A DNA stretch of 64,000 nucleotides from Hymenobacter nitidus (GTDB lineage Bacteria > Bacteroidota > Bacteroidia > Cytophagales > Hymenobacteraceae): the NCBI RefSeq assembly GCF_020447315.1, contig NZ_JAJADQ010000003.1:372001-436000 (forward strand). The letters are read 5' to 3'. The notes under the pieces are model-generated. The model did not search any database, was not told the origin of the DNA, and saw only the letters and a program-made list of their open reading frames with translations. Positions within the stretch are counted from its first letter, which is position 1. Every line of letters begins with the position of its first letter. This document shows positions 1 through 7,825 of the stretch, piece after piece. The position numbers and the translations under genes are program-made.

Positions 1-2
1 CC

Positions 3-629
3 TTCACCCTCGACTCGGTGCAGCGCCTGAGCCTGCCCGTGACGCTGCTCCAGGGCAACGACACTGTGACAGTACCCAGCACACCGGCCTCTGTGCGGCT
101 GGCGCGCACGGCCCCGCCCGTGGCCGGCCCCGAAGCTCCGGTACTACGTCAGAACACCCGGCTGGTAGCGGTGCCCGCGCAGTTCAACTACCCCTACTGG
201 CTGGCTGGCTCGGGCATAGTGGCCGTGCTGTTGGGCGGCGTGTTTATCGGGTTCCGGGGGGCCCTGCGCCAACGCTACCAGCGCTACCGGCTTCGGAAAA
301 ACCACGCCTATTTTCTGGCGCAGTATGCCCGCCACATCGAGCGGTTTACGCTGTCCAGGTCGTTGACCAACATGGAGCGGGCCATTACGCTCTGGAAAAA
401 CTACCTTACCGGCCTCGAAGACAACACCATCAACAGCCTGACAACCAGGGAAATAGTAGCCCACTACGAAAACGACTACGACGTGAATACCGCCCTGCGT
501 ATCACCGACCGGGTTATCTACGGCAACCAGTTTACGGAGGAAGAAGCCGAAACCGACCTGGCCTTTGAGCTGCTGCGCGACTTTGCCCAACGGCGCTACG
601 ACTTGGTTTCCGCCCGGCTGCGGGCGTAG
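3..629 (+). CDS. Bat-operon membrane protein, 5' end outside window (partial)
   Basis: The reading frame is open to the left edge of the window, so only the C-terminal part is seen. It has an extracytoplasmic stretch, one membrane segment near residues 60-79 counted from the first in-window GTG (YWLAGSGIVAVLLGG), and a basic cytoplasmic tail of about 120 residues. It ends 32 bases before batA and reads in the same direction. In Bacteroidota Bat operons (MoxR ATPase, DUF58, VWA proteins) a one-pass protein of this type commonly precedes batA, so a role in that envelope-stress or chaperone-like complex is inferred from position. No catalytic motif was recognised. Confidence 0.7.
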   Translation, partial: FTLDSVQRLSLPVTLLQGNDTVTVPSTPASVRLARTAPPVAGPEAPVLRQNTRLVAVPAQFNYPYWLAGSGIVAVLLGGVFIGFRGALRQRYQRYRLRKNHAYFLAQYARHIERFTLSRSLTNMERAITLWKNYLTGLEDNTINSLTTREIVAHYENDYDVNTALRITDRVIYGNQFTEEEAETDLAFELLRDFAQRRYDLVSARLRA

Positions 630-661
630 ATTGCCGCTTTCTTTTCCCTTATCCACCCCGC

Positions 662-1711
662 ATGAATCAGCTCTGGCAACGCTTTCTGGTCCCGATGGTG
701 GACGGCCTGCGCTATGCCACGCTCACGAGCTACAGCTGGCAGCAGCCGCGCCTGCTGCTGCTCATCGCCCTGATTCCGGTGCTGTTTCTGGTGCGCTGGC
801 TGCTGATCCACCGTCGCCGGCCCCGCCTGGGCGTAGCCTTCGTGGCCGGTGAGTTGCGCCACGACTGGAGCGCTGGGCTGCGCTTCGTGCCCGATATCGT
901 GCTGGGCCTGAGTCTGGCCTTTGGCATTGTGGCCCTGGCCCGGCCCCAGCGCACCGACGAGCGGGTGGTGCAAACCGGGCAGGGCATCGATATTCTGCTG
1001 CTGGTGGATGTGTCGTCGTCGATGGAGCTGCAGGATTTGCGGCCCAACCGCCTGGAAGCCGCCAAGCGCGTGGCCCGGGAGTTTGTCGATGGCCGCTCCG
1101 GCGACCGGATCGGCTTGGTCGTGTTTGCCGGCGACGCCTACTCCCTGGCCCCGCTTACCACCGACTACGAGCTGCTACGCGAAAACCTGCAAGGCCTGAA
1201 GCTGGGCATGATTGCCAACGACGGCACGGCCATCGGCACGGCCCTGGGCGTAGCCACCAACCGCCTGCGCGACTCCCGTAGCCGCACCAAAGTCTGCATT
1301 CTGATTTCGGATGGCGAGAATACCGCCGGCAGCCTCGACCCGCTCACGGCGGCCCAGCTGGCCCACGTCTACGGCGTGAAAATCTACACCATCGGGCTGG
1401 GCAAGGATGGCTTCGTGCCCTACGGCCAGGATGCCAACGGCCGCCCGCGCTTCGTGGAAACCCAGCTCGACGAAACCACCATGCGCCAGCTGGCCCAGGC
1501 CGGGGAAGGCCAGTTTTTCCGGGCTACCGACAACGGGGCCCTGCGCGGCGTGTTCCGCCGCATCGATGAGTACGAGAAATCCGAAATCAAGCAGACCCGC
1601 TACCGCAACACGAAAGACTATTACCGCATTTATCTGTTCTGGAGCGTGGGTCTGTGGCTGCTGTGGCTGGGCCTGAAAAACACGTTTCTCACCAACTCCC
1701 TGGAAGACTGA
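662..1711 (+). CDS. batA: VWA domain-containing membrane protein, BatA-like
   Basis: 349 residues. Two N-terminal membrane segments (about 30-48 and 76-94) are followed by a von Willebrand A domain, with a complete metal-binding MIDAS motif DVSSS at 116-120. A further C-terminal segment lies near 320-340. This is the standard BatA arrangement: a metal-dependent protein-binding domain held at the inner membrane, in operons with MoxR-type AAA ATPases and DUF58 proteins. The upstream partial gene fits that operon. The usual batB-batE genes do not follow; the next gene is an unrelated YggS-type gene, so the operon either ends here or is split in this genome. Confidence 0.88.
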   Translation: MNQLWQRFLVPMVDGLRYATLTSYSWQQPRLLLLIALIPVLFLVRWLLIHRRRPRLGVAFVAGELRHDWSAGLRFVPDIVLGLSLAFGIVALARPQRTDERVVQTGQGIDILLLVDVSSSMELQDLRPNRLEAAKRVAREFVDGRSGDRIGLVVFAGDAYSLAPLTTDYELLRENLQGLKLGMIANDGTAIGTALGVATNRLRDSRSRTKVCILISDGENTAGSLDPLTAAQLAHVYGVKIYTIGLGKDGFVPYGQDANGRPRFVETQLDETTMRQLAQAGEGQFFRATDNGALRGVFRRIDEYEKSEIKQTRYRNTKDYYRIYLFWSVGLWLLWLGLKNTFLTNSLED

Positions 1712-1727
1712 CTTTTGTTACTGTGAG

Positions 1728-1844
1728 AAATGTGCTTGAATGTGCTGATGAGGAAAATGTGAAAGGCAGCCTCCTTCAAGCTGTAACAGACAACACCAAT
1801 GCCTTTTCCACATTATCCACATTCCAACCCATTAGCACATTTAT
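1728..1844. repeat. Imperfect long inverted repeat downstream of batA
   Basis: The intergenic space holds two arms of about 40 bases that read as imperfect inverted copies. Both outer ends contain AAATGTGCT and both inner ends contain AATGTG followed by AAAGGCA. The core is about 35 bases. A related string, AATGTGCTGATG, recurs inverted near 9551-9564. It could fold as a long hairpin in the batA transcript or be a decayed repeat element. No T-tract follows, so a plain terminator is unlikely. Confidence 0.45.
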
Positions 1845-1847
1845 AAA

Positions 1848-2531
1848 ATGCCCATTGCCGAAAATCTCCGCTACTTTGAAAGCCAACTGCAGGGCACTGG
1901 GGCCCGGCTGGTGGCCGTTACCAAGACGCACCCGGTAGCTTTATTGCAGGAAGCTTACGACGCGGGAGCCCGTCTTTTCGGCGAAAACAAGGTGCAGGAA
2001 CTCGTGGCCAAGCAGCCCGAGCTGCCCCAGGACATTGAGTGGCACCTCATTGGTCACCTACAGACTAACAAGGTGAAGTACGTGGCGCCTTTCGTGCACA
2101 CCATCCAGAGCGTCGACAGTCTCAAGCTGCTCCAGGAAATCGAGAAGCAGGCTGCCAAGCACGGCCGCGTGATTCAGTGCCTGCTGCAGTTTCACATTGC
2201 CGCCGAGGAAACTAAATTCGGTCTTTCCCTGCCCGAGGCCGAAGAAATTCTGCAGTCGGAAGCCTACCAGGCCATGCGCCACGTGCTGATAACCGGCGTG
2301 ATGGGCGTGGCAACCAACACCGACGACGAACCGCACCTGCGCCGCGAGTTTGGCGAACTGCGCGGCTACTTCGAGCAGCTGCAGGCCCGCTATTTTGCCC
2401 AGCAGCCAGCTTTCCGGGAAATATCCATGGGCATGAGTTCCGATTACCGCCTGGCCTTGGAGGAAGGCAGCACGCTGATTCGGGTCGGCAGCGCTATTTT
2501 TGGGGCCCGCAATTATGGGGTTGCAGGTTGA
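1848..2531 (+). CDS. yggS: YggS/PLPBP family pyridoxal phosphate homeostasis protein
   Basis: 227 residues, the usual family length. The N-terminal strand with the PLP-binding lysine is visible as LVAVTKTHP (near residues 24-32), followed by GARLFGENKVQEL and the phosphate-side motif MGMSSDYRLALEEGSTLIRVGSAIFG written in parts: MGMSSDY, then GSTLIRVGSAIFG near the C-terminus. The family is a fold-type III PLP-binding protein without a known catalytic reaction; it buffers PLP and affects amino-acid and keto-acid balance in the cytoplasm. The start is an ATG directly after the inverted repeat. It is probably transcribed alone or with the DUF423 gene. Confidence 0.93.
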   Translation: MPIAENLRYFESQLQGTGARLVAVTKTHPVALLQEAYDAGARLFGENKVQELVAKQPELPQDIEWHLIGHLQTNKVKYVAPFVHTIQSVDSLKLLQEIEKQAAKHGRVIQCLLQFHIAAEETKFGLSLPEAEEILQSEAYQAMRHVLITGVMGVATNTDDEPHLRREFGELRGYFEQLQARYFAQQPAFREISMGMSSDYRLALEEGSTLIRVGSAIFGARNYGVAG

Positions 2532-2563
2532 TAGTTATTCGTGGTAGCTCACGCTGCCCAAAT

Positions 2564-2610
2564 AACGAACAACCGGAAACCAACAGCTAACAACAGACAA
2601 CGAACAACCA
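2564..2610. repeat. AAC-rich low-complexity stretch with 11-base direct repeats
   Basis: The string AACGAACAACC occurs at 2564-2574 and again at 2599-2609, in a run made almost only of A and C that ends just before the DUF423 gene. Such AAC-rich leaders are common before Bacteroidota genes and may act as an unstructured, A-rich 5' untranslated region. No Shine-Dalgarno-like sequence is present in it. Confidence 0.5.
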
Positions 2611-2620
2611 ACAACGATAC

Positions 2621-2998
2621 ATGACTGCTCGACTTATCATTCAACTCGCGGCCCTGCTGGGCGGGCTGGGCGTGGCCATCGGCGCCTTCGGGGCCCACGG
2701 CCTGCGCAAGATGCTGGAAGCCTCCGGCCGCTTCGAGACCTTCGAAACCGCCGTGCGCTACCAGTTCTACCACGCCCTGGCCCTATTAGCCGTGGGCATT
2801 CTGCTGGCCGTGCGCCCCGAACTGAAAAGCCTGGGCACCACGGCCTGGCTGTGGCTGGGCGGGGTCCTGATTTTCAGCGGCTCGCTCTACACCCTGTGCT
2901 TCACCGGCATCACCAAGCTCGGCGCCGTAGCTCCTCTGGGTGGCCTGCTGCTCATTGCCGGCTGGATCAGCCTGTTGCTCGCCGCCCGGCAGATGTAG
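2621..2998 (+). CDS. DUF423 family membrane protein
   Basis: 125 residues, four hydrophobic segments. The family signature is clear: a glycine-rich first helix (LLGGLGVAIGAFGAHGL), then an acidic loop and FETAVRYQFYHALALL. DUF423 (YgdD/TMEM256-like) proteins are small inner-membrane proteins of unknown function found across bacteria. It is followed after about 90 bases by a bidirectional terminator shared with the convergent DUF1573 gene. Confidence 0.9.
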   Translation: MTARLIIQLAALLGGLGVAIGAFGAHGLRKMLEASGRFETFETAVRYQFYHALALLAVGILLAVRPELKSLGTTAWLWLGGVLIFSGSLYTLCFTGITKLGAVAPLGGLLLIAGWISLLLAARQM

Positions 2999-3032
2999 GT
3001 GCAATAGGGAGATGGTGAGCTGATATCCCCCC

Positions 3033-3068
3033 CCCTTGTCATTGCTTCGTCGTACCTCCTCGCAATGA
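3033..3068. repeat. Short inverted repeat (GTCATTGC/GCAATGAC)
   Basis: Arms GTCATTGC and GCAATGAC enclose about 20 bases in the tail of the DUF423 transcript. The left-arm string also begins the larger repeat at 26351, so this may be a remnant of the same dispersed family. It sits just before the terminator at 3085. Confidence 0.45.
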
Positions 3069-3084
3069 CCATATGAAATCAACA

Positions 3085-3118
3085 AAAAAGGCGGCCTGCT
3101 GATGCAGGCCGCCTTTTT
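3085..3118. terminator. Bidirectional intrinsic terminator
   Basis: Arms AAAAAGGCGGCCTGC and GCAGGCCGCCTTTTT pair perfectly around a 4-base loop, giving a T-tract on both strands. It lies between the convergent DUF423 (+) and DUF1573 (-) genes. Confidence 0.9.
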
Positions 3119-3136
3119 ATATGTCGTTACAACTAA

Positions 3137-3682
3137 TTACGAAGACTTGCGCTTCGCTTTGATTTTGTTGTCGCCAATCTTCGATTTCTGCTTGGCATCT
3201 TTCTCGTCCATCACGCCGTTGGTCTTCGACTCGACGGTCATTGTGGGCGTAGCGTTGGCGGAGGCAGCGTCTTTTATTTCGCCTACCAGGGCTACCATGG
3301 CGTTGCCGCCGGCCGAGTTCGACTCTACGGTCAGCACTTTGTTTTGCATGCCCATCTTGCCGGCGCTGTTAAACTTGGCCGAGATGACGCCGCTTTTGCC
3401 GGGCATGATGGGGTCCTTGGTCCAGTCGGGAGTGGTGCAGCCGCAGCTCACGCCGATGTTGGAAATGACCAGCGGTTGGGTGCCCACGTTTTTGAATTTG
3501 AACGTATGGTCTACCACGTCGCCCTGCTTGATGGTGCCGAAGTCGTATTTCACTTCTTCAAACTGAATCTGAGGGCCAGCTACCTTCTCCTGCGCGTTGG
3601 CGGGCTTTACTGCTGCCGACTGCGCCTGAGCTGCCAAGCCCGTCAGCGAAAGCGACAAAGCCAGAATGAGTGCCTTTTTCAT
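3137..3682 (-). CDS. DUF1573 domain-containing secreted protein
   Basis: 181 residues. A signal peptide (MKKALILALSLSLTGLAAQAQS) is followed by an immunoglobulin-like domain with the family pattern FEEVKYDFGTIKQGDVVDHTFKFKN given in parts: YDFGTIKQGD and HTFKFKNVG, then a Cys pair in ISNIGVSCGCTTPDW. DUF1573 proteins are abundant in Bacteroidota, exported, and of unproven function. The C-terminal tail is lysine-rich. A TAAATTTG box lies 30 bases before the start, suggesting its own promoter. Confidence 0.9.
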   Translation of the reverse strand: MKKALILALSLSLTGLAAQAQSAAVKPANAQEKVAGPQIQFEEVKYDFGTIKQGDVVDHTFKFKNVGTQPLVISNIGVSCGCTTPDWTKDPIMPGKSGVISAKFNSAGKMGMQNKVLTVESNSAGGNAMVALVGEIKDAASANATPTMTVESKTNGVMDEKDAKQKSKIGDNKIKAKRKSS

Positions 3683-3712
3683 GAGGTGATTTCGTTAGTA
3701 AATTGAGGTTAA

Positions 3713-3720
3713 CAAATTTA
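3713..3720 (-). promoter_or_regulatory. Putative -7 box for the DUF1573 gene
   Basis: On the minus strand the sequence reads TAAATTTG, a perfect match to the Bacteroidota -7 consensus TAnnTTTG, 30 bases before the ATG. No confident -33 TTTG was identified. Confidence 0.55.
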
Positions 3721-3852
3721 AGGATTTTGAGGTGGGAGCCAACTATCCTGCCAGTTTTCGCCACCTCAGCTCTCCTCCCGTCAACCACAACCTGCTACCC
3801 TCACCCGAGGTTCAGATGCGGGCTTGAATCTGCTGCTCAGGGCACGTCCGGC

Positions 3853-4515
3853 CTATTCTTTAAACTCCTTGGAGTAAGGAAATTGCCGGGACGCCTTGCG
3901 CATGATGGTCGTGACGATGGTATTCGTGTCGCTGCCAAAGCCGCGCGACAGCGACTTGTCGTACTTCCAGAGCAGCTCGCCGGTAGCCCCGTCGTTGATG
4001 TTAATCATCAGCTTGCCCGTGTTGGTAGGCCCGCTCATGCCCACGAGCACCGACATAGCCACCGCCGCCCCGGCCGACATGGGCTGGGTGCTGGTGAAGG
4101 TGCCGGAAATGACTCCATCCACACCCAGAAACTGCGCGAGCTGCTCGGGCGTGAAGGTAGCCATATTGGCCGCCGTAACGCCGTTTTTGGCCAGCAGCGC
4201 ATTGGTGCGGGCCAGGTCCTGCACCTCCACAGTCATGTCGTTTTCTTCCTTGCGCTTCAGGAAGTACGACTGCAGGGCACTTTGCACATCCAGGCCTTCG
4301 CGCTGCTCCAGCTTGGCCACGCCTTCCGGGCCGCCGTTCTTGGTTACCTCGTTGGGGCGCAGCTGCAGGGTGACGGTGAAGGGCAAAACGGCCAGGGTCT
4401 TGTGGCTTTTGGCCAGCGCACCGAACTTGGGGCTGGTGTAGATTTCACGGGTTTGGGCCGTTGCTCCCATTACCGTTAGGAACAAGCAAAGGGTGGCGAA
4501 AAGGAAGGTTTTCAT
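3853..4515 (-). CDS. Secreted LpoB/CsgG-like protein (GNA1162-type fold, tentative)
   Basis: 220 residues with a cleavable signal peptide (ends near ATAQTREIY). The mature part begins with a predicted strand, KTLAVLPFTV, followed by a helix and QFLGVDGVISGTFTSTQP, then KLMININDGATGELLWKYD. The order (strand, KxLAVLPF, VDGVISG, GELLW) resembles the TolB-N/LpoB/CsgG-like alpha-beta fold of envelope proteins that report on or activate cell-wall enzymes or form secretion channels. There is no lipobox cysteine, so it is predicted periplasmic rather than lipid-anchored. Assignment to one subfamily is not possible by eye. Confidence 0.6.
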   Translation of the reverse strand: MKTFLFATLCLFLTVMGATAQTREIYTSPKFGALAKSHKTLAVLPFTVTLQLRPNEVTKNGGPEGVAKLEQREGLDVQSALQSYFLKRKEENDMTVEVQDLARTNALLAKNGVTAANMATFTPEQLAQFLGVDGVISGTFTSTQPMSAGAAVAMSVLVGMSGPTNTGKLMININDGATGELLWKYDKSLSRGFGSDTNTIVTTIMRKASRQFPYSKEFKE

Positions 4516-4624
4516 AGCGGGAAAAGGTTAGAGGAAGAATTTGGCTGCAAGCTACTGCCGCCGAAAACCCTCCGCATCCCCACTTTATGTGATGCCCAAT
4601 CACATTTATGTGCTACTATTTGTT

Positions 4625-6058
4625 CTAATATTCTCTTTCCACCGGCGCATCGCCTACCAGCTTCTGGTTGAAATTCAGCAGAAACAGCCGGTCGGAAGCG
4701 CGGGTGACGGCCGTGTAGAGCCAGCGGGCAAACTCGCTGTTCACCATCTCGTCCTTCAGGAAGCCGTGGTCGACGAAAACGGCCTGCCACTGGCCACCCT
4801 GGGCTTTATGGCAGGTCAGGGCGTAGGCAAACTTCACCTGCAGGGCGTTCAGAAACGGGTCTTTGCGCAGGGCCGCGCTTTTGTCGCGCTTGGTAGTGAG
4901 ATGGGCGTAATCCTCAGAAATCGTCTTGTACAGCTCGTTGCTGCGGTCGGCGGGCAGGGCCGGGCTTTCGGTGTGCAGCGTGTCGAGCAGCAGCTTCACT
5001 TCCTGCTCCTCCTCGTCGGGATAATCCACGAACCGCACGCGGGCATCGGCGAAGCGGAAGCCGAACTCATCCTGCCGCCGCACGATTTTGGTTACCTGCA
5101 CAAAGTCGCCGTTGGCCAGAAAGCCCATTTCTGAGTCTTTGGGCAGCCAGAAGTAGTTGTTGCGCACCACCATCAGGTAGTCGCCGGCCTCGATTTCTTC
5201 CTCGGCATCAAACAAGGTGCGCCGGATCATCTGGTTATACAGGTTGGCGTTTTTGTTGGAGCGGCAGATGATGGTCGTGTTTTCGTGCCCGAAGTTCTTG
5301 TAGGCCCAGCGCAGGCCGTCTTCGAGTTTGTCGCCACCGACGCGAAAAATATCGGGGTAGCCTTTGGTGAAGAACTGAATGTGGGGCGCTTCCTGGCGCA
5401 GCTCTTCGCGCAGGGCCGTAGCGTTCATCAGGATGCCCGATTCTTCGGCCTGGCGCATTACCTGGCGCAGCTCCACGCCATCGACTTTGGCCTTGAAGCG
5501 GTGGGCCAGCAGCTCGGGGTCGAGGGCCGGCGACAGAGCCTGGCCTACGGGCGGCAGCTGGGCCGTGTCGCCGATGACGAGCAGCTTGTTGCTGGGCTTC
5601 TCAAACACGTAGCCCATCAGGTCGTCGAGCAGGCCGTTTTCGCCGAAAGATTTCTCGTCCGAAATCATCGAGGCCTCGTCCACGATGTAGAGCGTGTCGG
5701 TAGTGCGGTTGGGCTGGCGCTGAAACGAGAGGCTGTCGGAGGGCGTGGCGGAGGTCTGGCGGTAGATTTTCTTGTGAATCGTGCTGGCCGCCACGCCCGA
5801 GTAGGCGCTCATAACCTTGGCCGCCCGGCCCGTGGGCGCCATCAGGGTGTATTTGCGCTGCATGCGGTGCAGCCACTGCACCAGGGCGCTGACCACGGTG
5901 GTTTTGCCCGTACCGGCGTAGCCGCGCAGCACGAACACCTTGCGGCCCGGCAAATCATCCTGGAGAAACTCGTCGAGCTTCCGGAACAGCGTGGCCTGGT
6001 CCTGCGTGGGGTCGAAAGCAAAATAGTCGCGAACGGAAGGGGTGCGAACGGAAAGCAT
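4625..6058 (-). CDS. RecD-like ATP-dependent DNA helicase (superfamily 1B)
   Basis: 477 residues. Walker A GYAGTGKTTVVSAL (near 45-58), motif Ia MAPTGRAAKVMS, motif II IVDEASMI, motif III VIGDTAQLPPVG, and the C-terminal UvrD_C_2 block ALTCHKAQGGQW followed by YTAVTRASDRLFLL. This is the short AAA_30-type RecD-like helicase common in Bacteroidota, without RecB or RecC partners nearby. It should unwind DNA 5' to 3' in repair or recombination; that is family knowledge. It appears to be transcribed alone, as the next upstream gene (thioesterase side) is a separate lipoprotein. Confidence 0.92.
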   Translation of the reverse strand: MLSVRTPSVRDYFAFDPTQDQATLFRKLDEFLQDDLPGRKVFVLRGYAGTGKTTVVSALVQWLHRMQRKYTLMAPTGRAAKVMSAYSGVAASTIHKKIYRQTSATPSDSLSFQRQPNRTTDTLYIVDEASMISDEKSFGENGLLDDLMGYVFEKPSNKLLVIGDTAQLPPVGQALSPALDPELLAHRFKAKVDGVELRQVMRQAEESGILMNATALREELRQEAPHIQFFTKGYPDIFRVGGDKLEDGLRWAYKNFGHENTTIICRSNKNANLYNQMIRRTLFDAEEEIEAGDYLMVVRNNYFWLPKDSEMGFLANGDFVQVTKIVRRQDEFGFRFADARVRFVDYPDEEEQEVKLLLDTLHTESPALPADRSNELYKTISEDYAHLTTKRDKSAALRKDPFLNALQVKFAYALTCHKAQGGQWQAVFVDHGFLKDEMVNSEFARWLYTAVTRASDRLFLLNFNQKLVGDAPVEREY

Positions 6059-6092
6059 AGAGAGAATAAGGGAAGCGGGCCCCGAAGGCCCT

Positions 6093-6608
6093 TTAATCGA
6101 GCAGGGCCGGATTGACCTCGCTCAGAATCTTCTGCAAGAACACCATTTCGGCCGTAGAAAGTCCCGCCCGACGCGCACTATCCAGGGCCGTAGCCTTGAA
6201 AGTAGTTAGCGCCGCTTGCCGCTCGTTGGCGGTAGCCAGCCGGGTGCTCTGGCCCCAGATCAGCTGCGGCCGCAGCAGCGACCCAGGGTGCTGATACAGG
6301 TAATCGAGCAGAAATGTGAACTGCTGGTCCCAGATAATAGCTGCCGCTTCGTCTACGGCCTCGGTCACGTAGCCTTCGCTGATGCAGGCCATGGAATCGA
6401 GCTTCTGCAGGGCGGCCAGCGACTGGTGCTGCGTCACGGCCTGCTGCAGGCTGTCGATGTAGGCCAGCGTATGGTCGTCGATGGGTCCTGGGTCGGGCGG
6501 CACCACCGTAGCGGCCGGCTGCTCCCGCACGGGTGCATCCGGGCTGCAGCTCATGGCCAGCACCGCGACGATGTATAACCCGAGCTTCACTTTATTCGGC
6601 GAATTCAT
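6093..6608 (-). CDS. Hypothetical lipoprotein
   Basis: 171 residues. An N-terminal hydrophobic stretch ends in a lipobox LAMSC (Cys near residue 21), so it should be lipid-anchored. After a proline-rich linker the rest is alpha-helical with no recognised domain or catalytic motif. The C-terminal part (EMVFLQKILSEVNPALLD) looks like a closed helical bundle. It lies 34 bases upstream of the RecD-like helicase on the same strand, so the two may be co-transcribed, but nothing links their functions. Confidence 0.75.
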   Translation of the reverse strand: MNSPNKVKLGLYIVAVLAMSCSPDAPVREQPAATVVPPDPGPIDDHTLAYIDSLQQAVTQHQSLAALQKLDSMACISEGYVTEAVDEAAAIIWDQQFTFLLDYLYQHPGSLLRPQLIWGQSTRLATANERQAALTTFKATALDSARRAGLSTAEMVFLQKILSEVNPALLD

Positions 6609-6688
6609 AGCAGCACTCCCGGACTAGGCCGAAAAGAAAGAGGTACGGAAAAGGCGTCGGCCGGTGATTCTGCGCCATCAATGCTTGG

Positions 6689-7123
6689 CTACAACTCCAC
6701 CACGGCCATCGTGGCCGAGGCCTTAGCTACCAGCACATCGTCGCTCCACACCTCGGCTTCGCAGAAATGCAGGCGGCGGCCCGGCTTCAGCACCCAACCC
6801 ACGGCCCGCAGCGTCTGGCCGGTTCCGGGCCGCAGATACGTCGTTTTCAGCTCGGCCGTGACGACGCCCTGACCTTCGGGCACCAGCGTGAGGGCGGCAA
6901 AGCCGGCAGCCAGGTCCGACATCGTAGCCACCAAACCACCGTGCGCAAAGCCCAAGTTCTGGTGGTGGTGCTGCTCCAGCTTCAGTTCAAACACCACGCG
7001 GCCCGACTCGATGGTGGTGAGGTCGGCGCCGATAAGATGCATAAAATACTGGCGTTCCAGCTTGCGACGGATGCGAACTTCGAGGGTTTCAACGTTTAGC
7101 TCAGGGGTGGCAGTAGTACTCAT
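6689..7123 (-). CDS. PaaI family hotdog thioesterase
   Basis: 144 residues, the normal single-hotdog length. The central signature is NLGFAHGGLVATMSDLAAGFAA, seen in parts as LGFAHGGLVATMSD, followed by VVTAELKTTYLRP, which matches PaaI-type acyl-CoA thioesterases. The aspartate in MSDLAAG is in the usual active-site position. Substrate is probably an aromatic or medium-chain acyl-CoA, not decidable here. A perfect -7 box ends four bases before the ATG, so the transcript may have no leader (see findings). Confidence 0.9.
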   Translation of the reverse strand: MSTTATPELNVETLEVRIRRKLERQYFMHLIGADLTTIESGRVVFELKLEQHHHQNLGFAHGGLVATMSDLAAGFAALTLVPEGQGVVTAELKTTYLRPGTGQTLRAVGWVLKPGRRLHFCEAEVWSDDVLVAKASATMAVVEL

Positions 7124-7127
7124 GCCG

Positions 7128-7135
7128 CAAAGGTA
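7128..7135 (-). promoter_or_regulatory. Perfect -7 box directly before the thioesterase start
   Basis: The minus strand reads TACCTTTG followed by CGGC and then the ATG. It matches TAnnTTTG exactly. Transcription would be expected to start a few bases downstream, which is at or next to the start codon. Confidence 0.6.
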
Positions 7136-7206
7136 CGCACCGGGCCGGCGGCCGCAATCCGCCGGCTTGCGTATCTTCCCGCCACAGCCTTTCCTGAGCC
7201 CGTACT

Positions 7207-7806
7207 ATGCCCATGACAACACTAGAGTATTTGGTAGCCGGGGGCCTGGGTCTGGCGCTTGCAGCCTGCAGCGGCTTCCGCATCTTCGTGCCGCTGCTGG
7301 CGGCCAATCTGGCCTATCTGTCCGGCTTCATGGCCCCGTCGCCGGGCTTTGCGTGGCTGGGTACCTGGGTGGCTTTCGGCGTGCTGGCCACTGCCACCCT
7401 AGCCGAAATGCTGGCTTACTACGTGCCGGTTATCGACAACTTTCTGGATACGATTACCACGCCGGCCTCGTTTATAGCCGGCACCCTGCTCATGACCTCG
7501 GCCCTGCCCGACCTCGACCCGGTGGTGCGCTGGGGTCTGGGCGTACTGGTGGGCGGCGGCACGGCCGGCATGGTGCAGAGTGGTACGGCGCTGCTGCGGG
7601 CCGGCTCCACGGCCACAACGGGCGGCTTCGGCAACCCGATTCTGGCCACGCTGGAGAACTTTCTGGCCGTTGCCGGTTCTGTACTGGGCCTGTTTCTGCC
7701 GCTGGTTATGGCGGGCCTGGTCGTCGTGCTGCTCCTGTATTTGGGGGGCCGGTTCCGCCGCCTGTTTTTCCGCCGCTCCTCGCCTCCTACTACCACCAAT
7801 TCCTAG
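7207..7806 (+). CDS. DUF4126 domain-containing membrane protein
   Basis: 199 residues with about five hydrophobic segments. The first reads LALAACSGFRIFVPLLAANLA in parts (AACSGFRIFVPLL), which is the DUF4126 signature, with conserved proline-glycine turns and a central TITTPASFIAGTLL. These are inner-membrane proteins of unknown function. It is divergent from the thioesterase gene, with a weak TATCTTCC box at 7172-7179. The next gene (Nudix) begins 19 bases after its stop and is probably co-transcribed. Confidence 0.88.
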   Translation: MPMTTLEYLVAGGLGLALAACSGFRIFVPLLAANLAYLSGFMAPSPGFAWLGTWVAFGVLATATLAEMLAYYVPVIDNFLDTITTPASFIAGTLLMTSALPDLDPVVRWGLGVLVGGGTAGMVQSGTALLRAGSTATTGGFGNPILATLENFLAVAGSVLGLFLPLVMAGLVVVLLLYLGGRFRRLFFRRSSPPTTTNS

Positions 7807-7825
7807 CTCCTATTGCCCATTCGGT

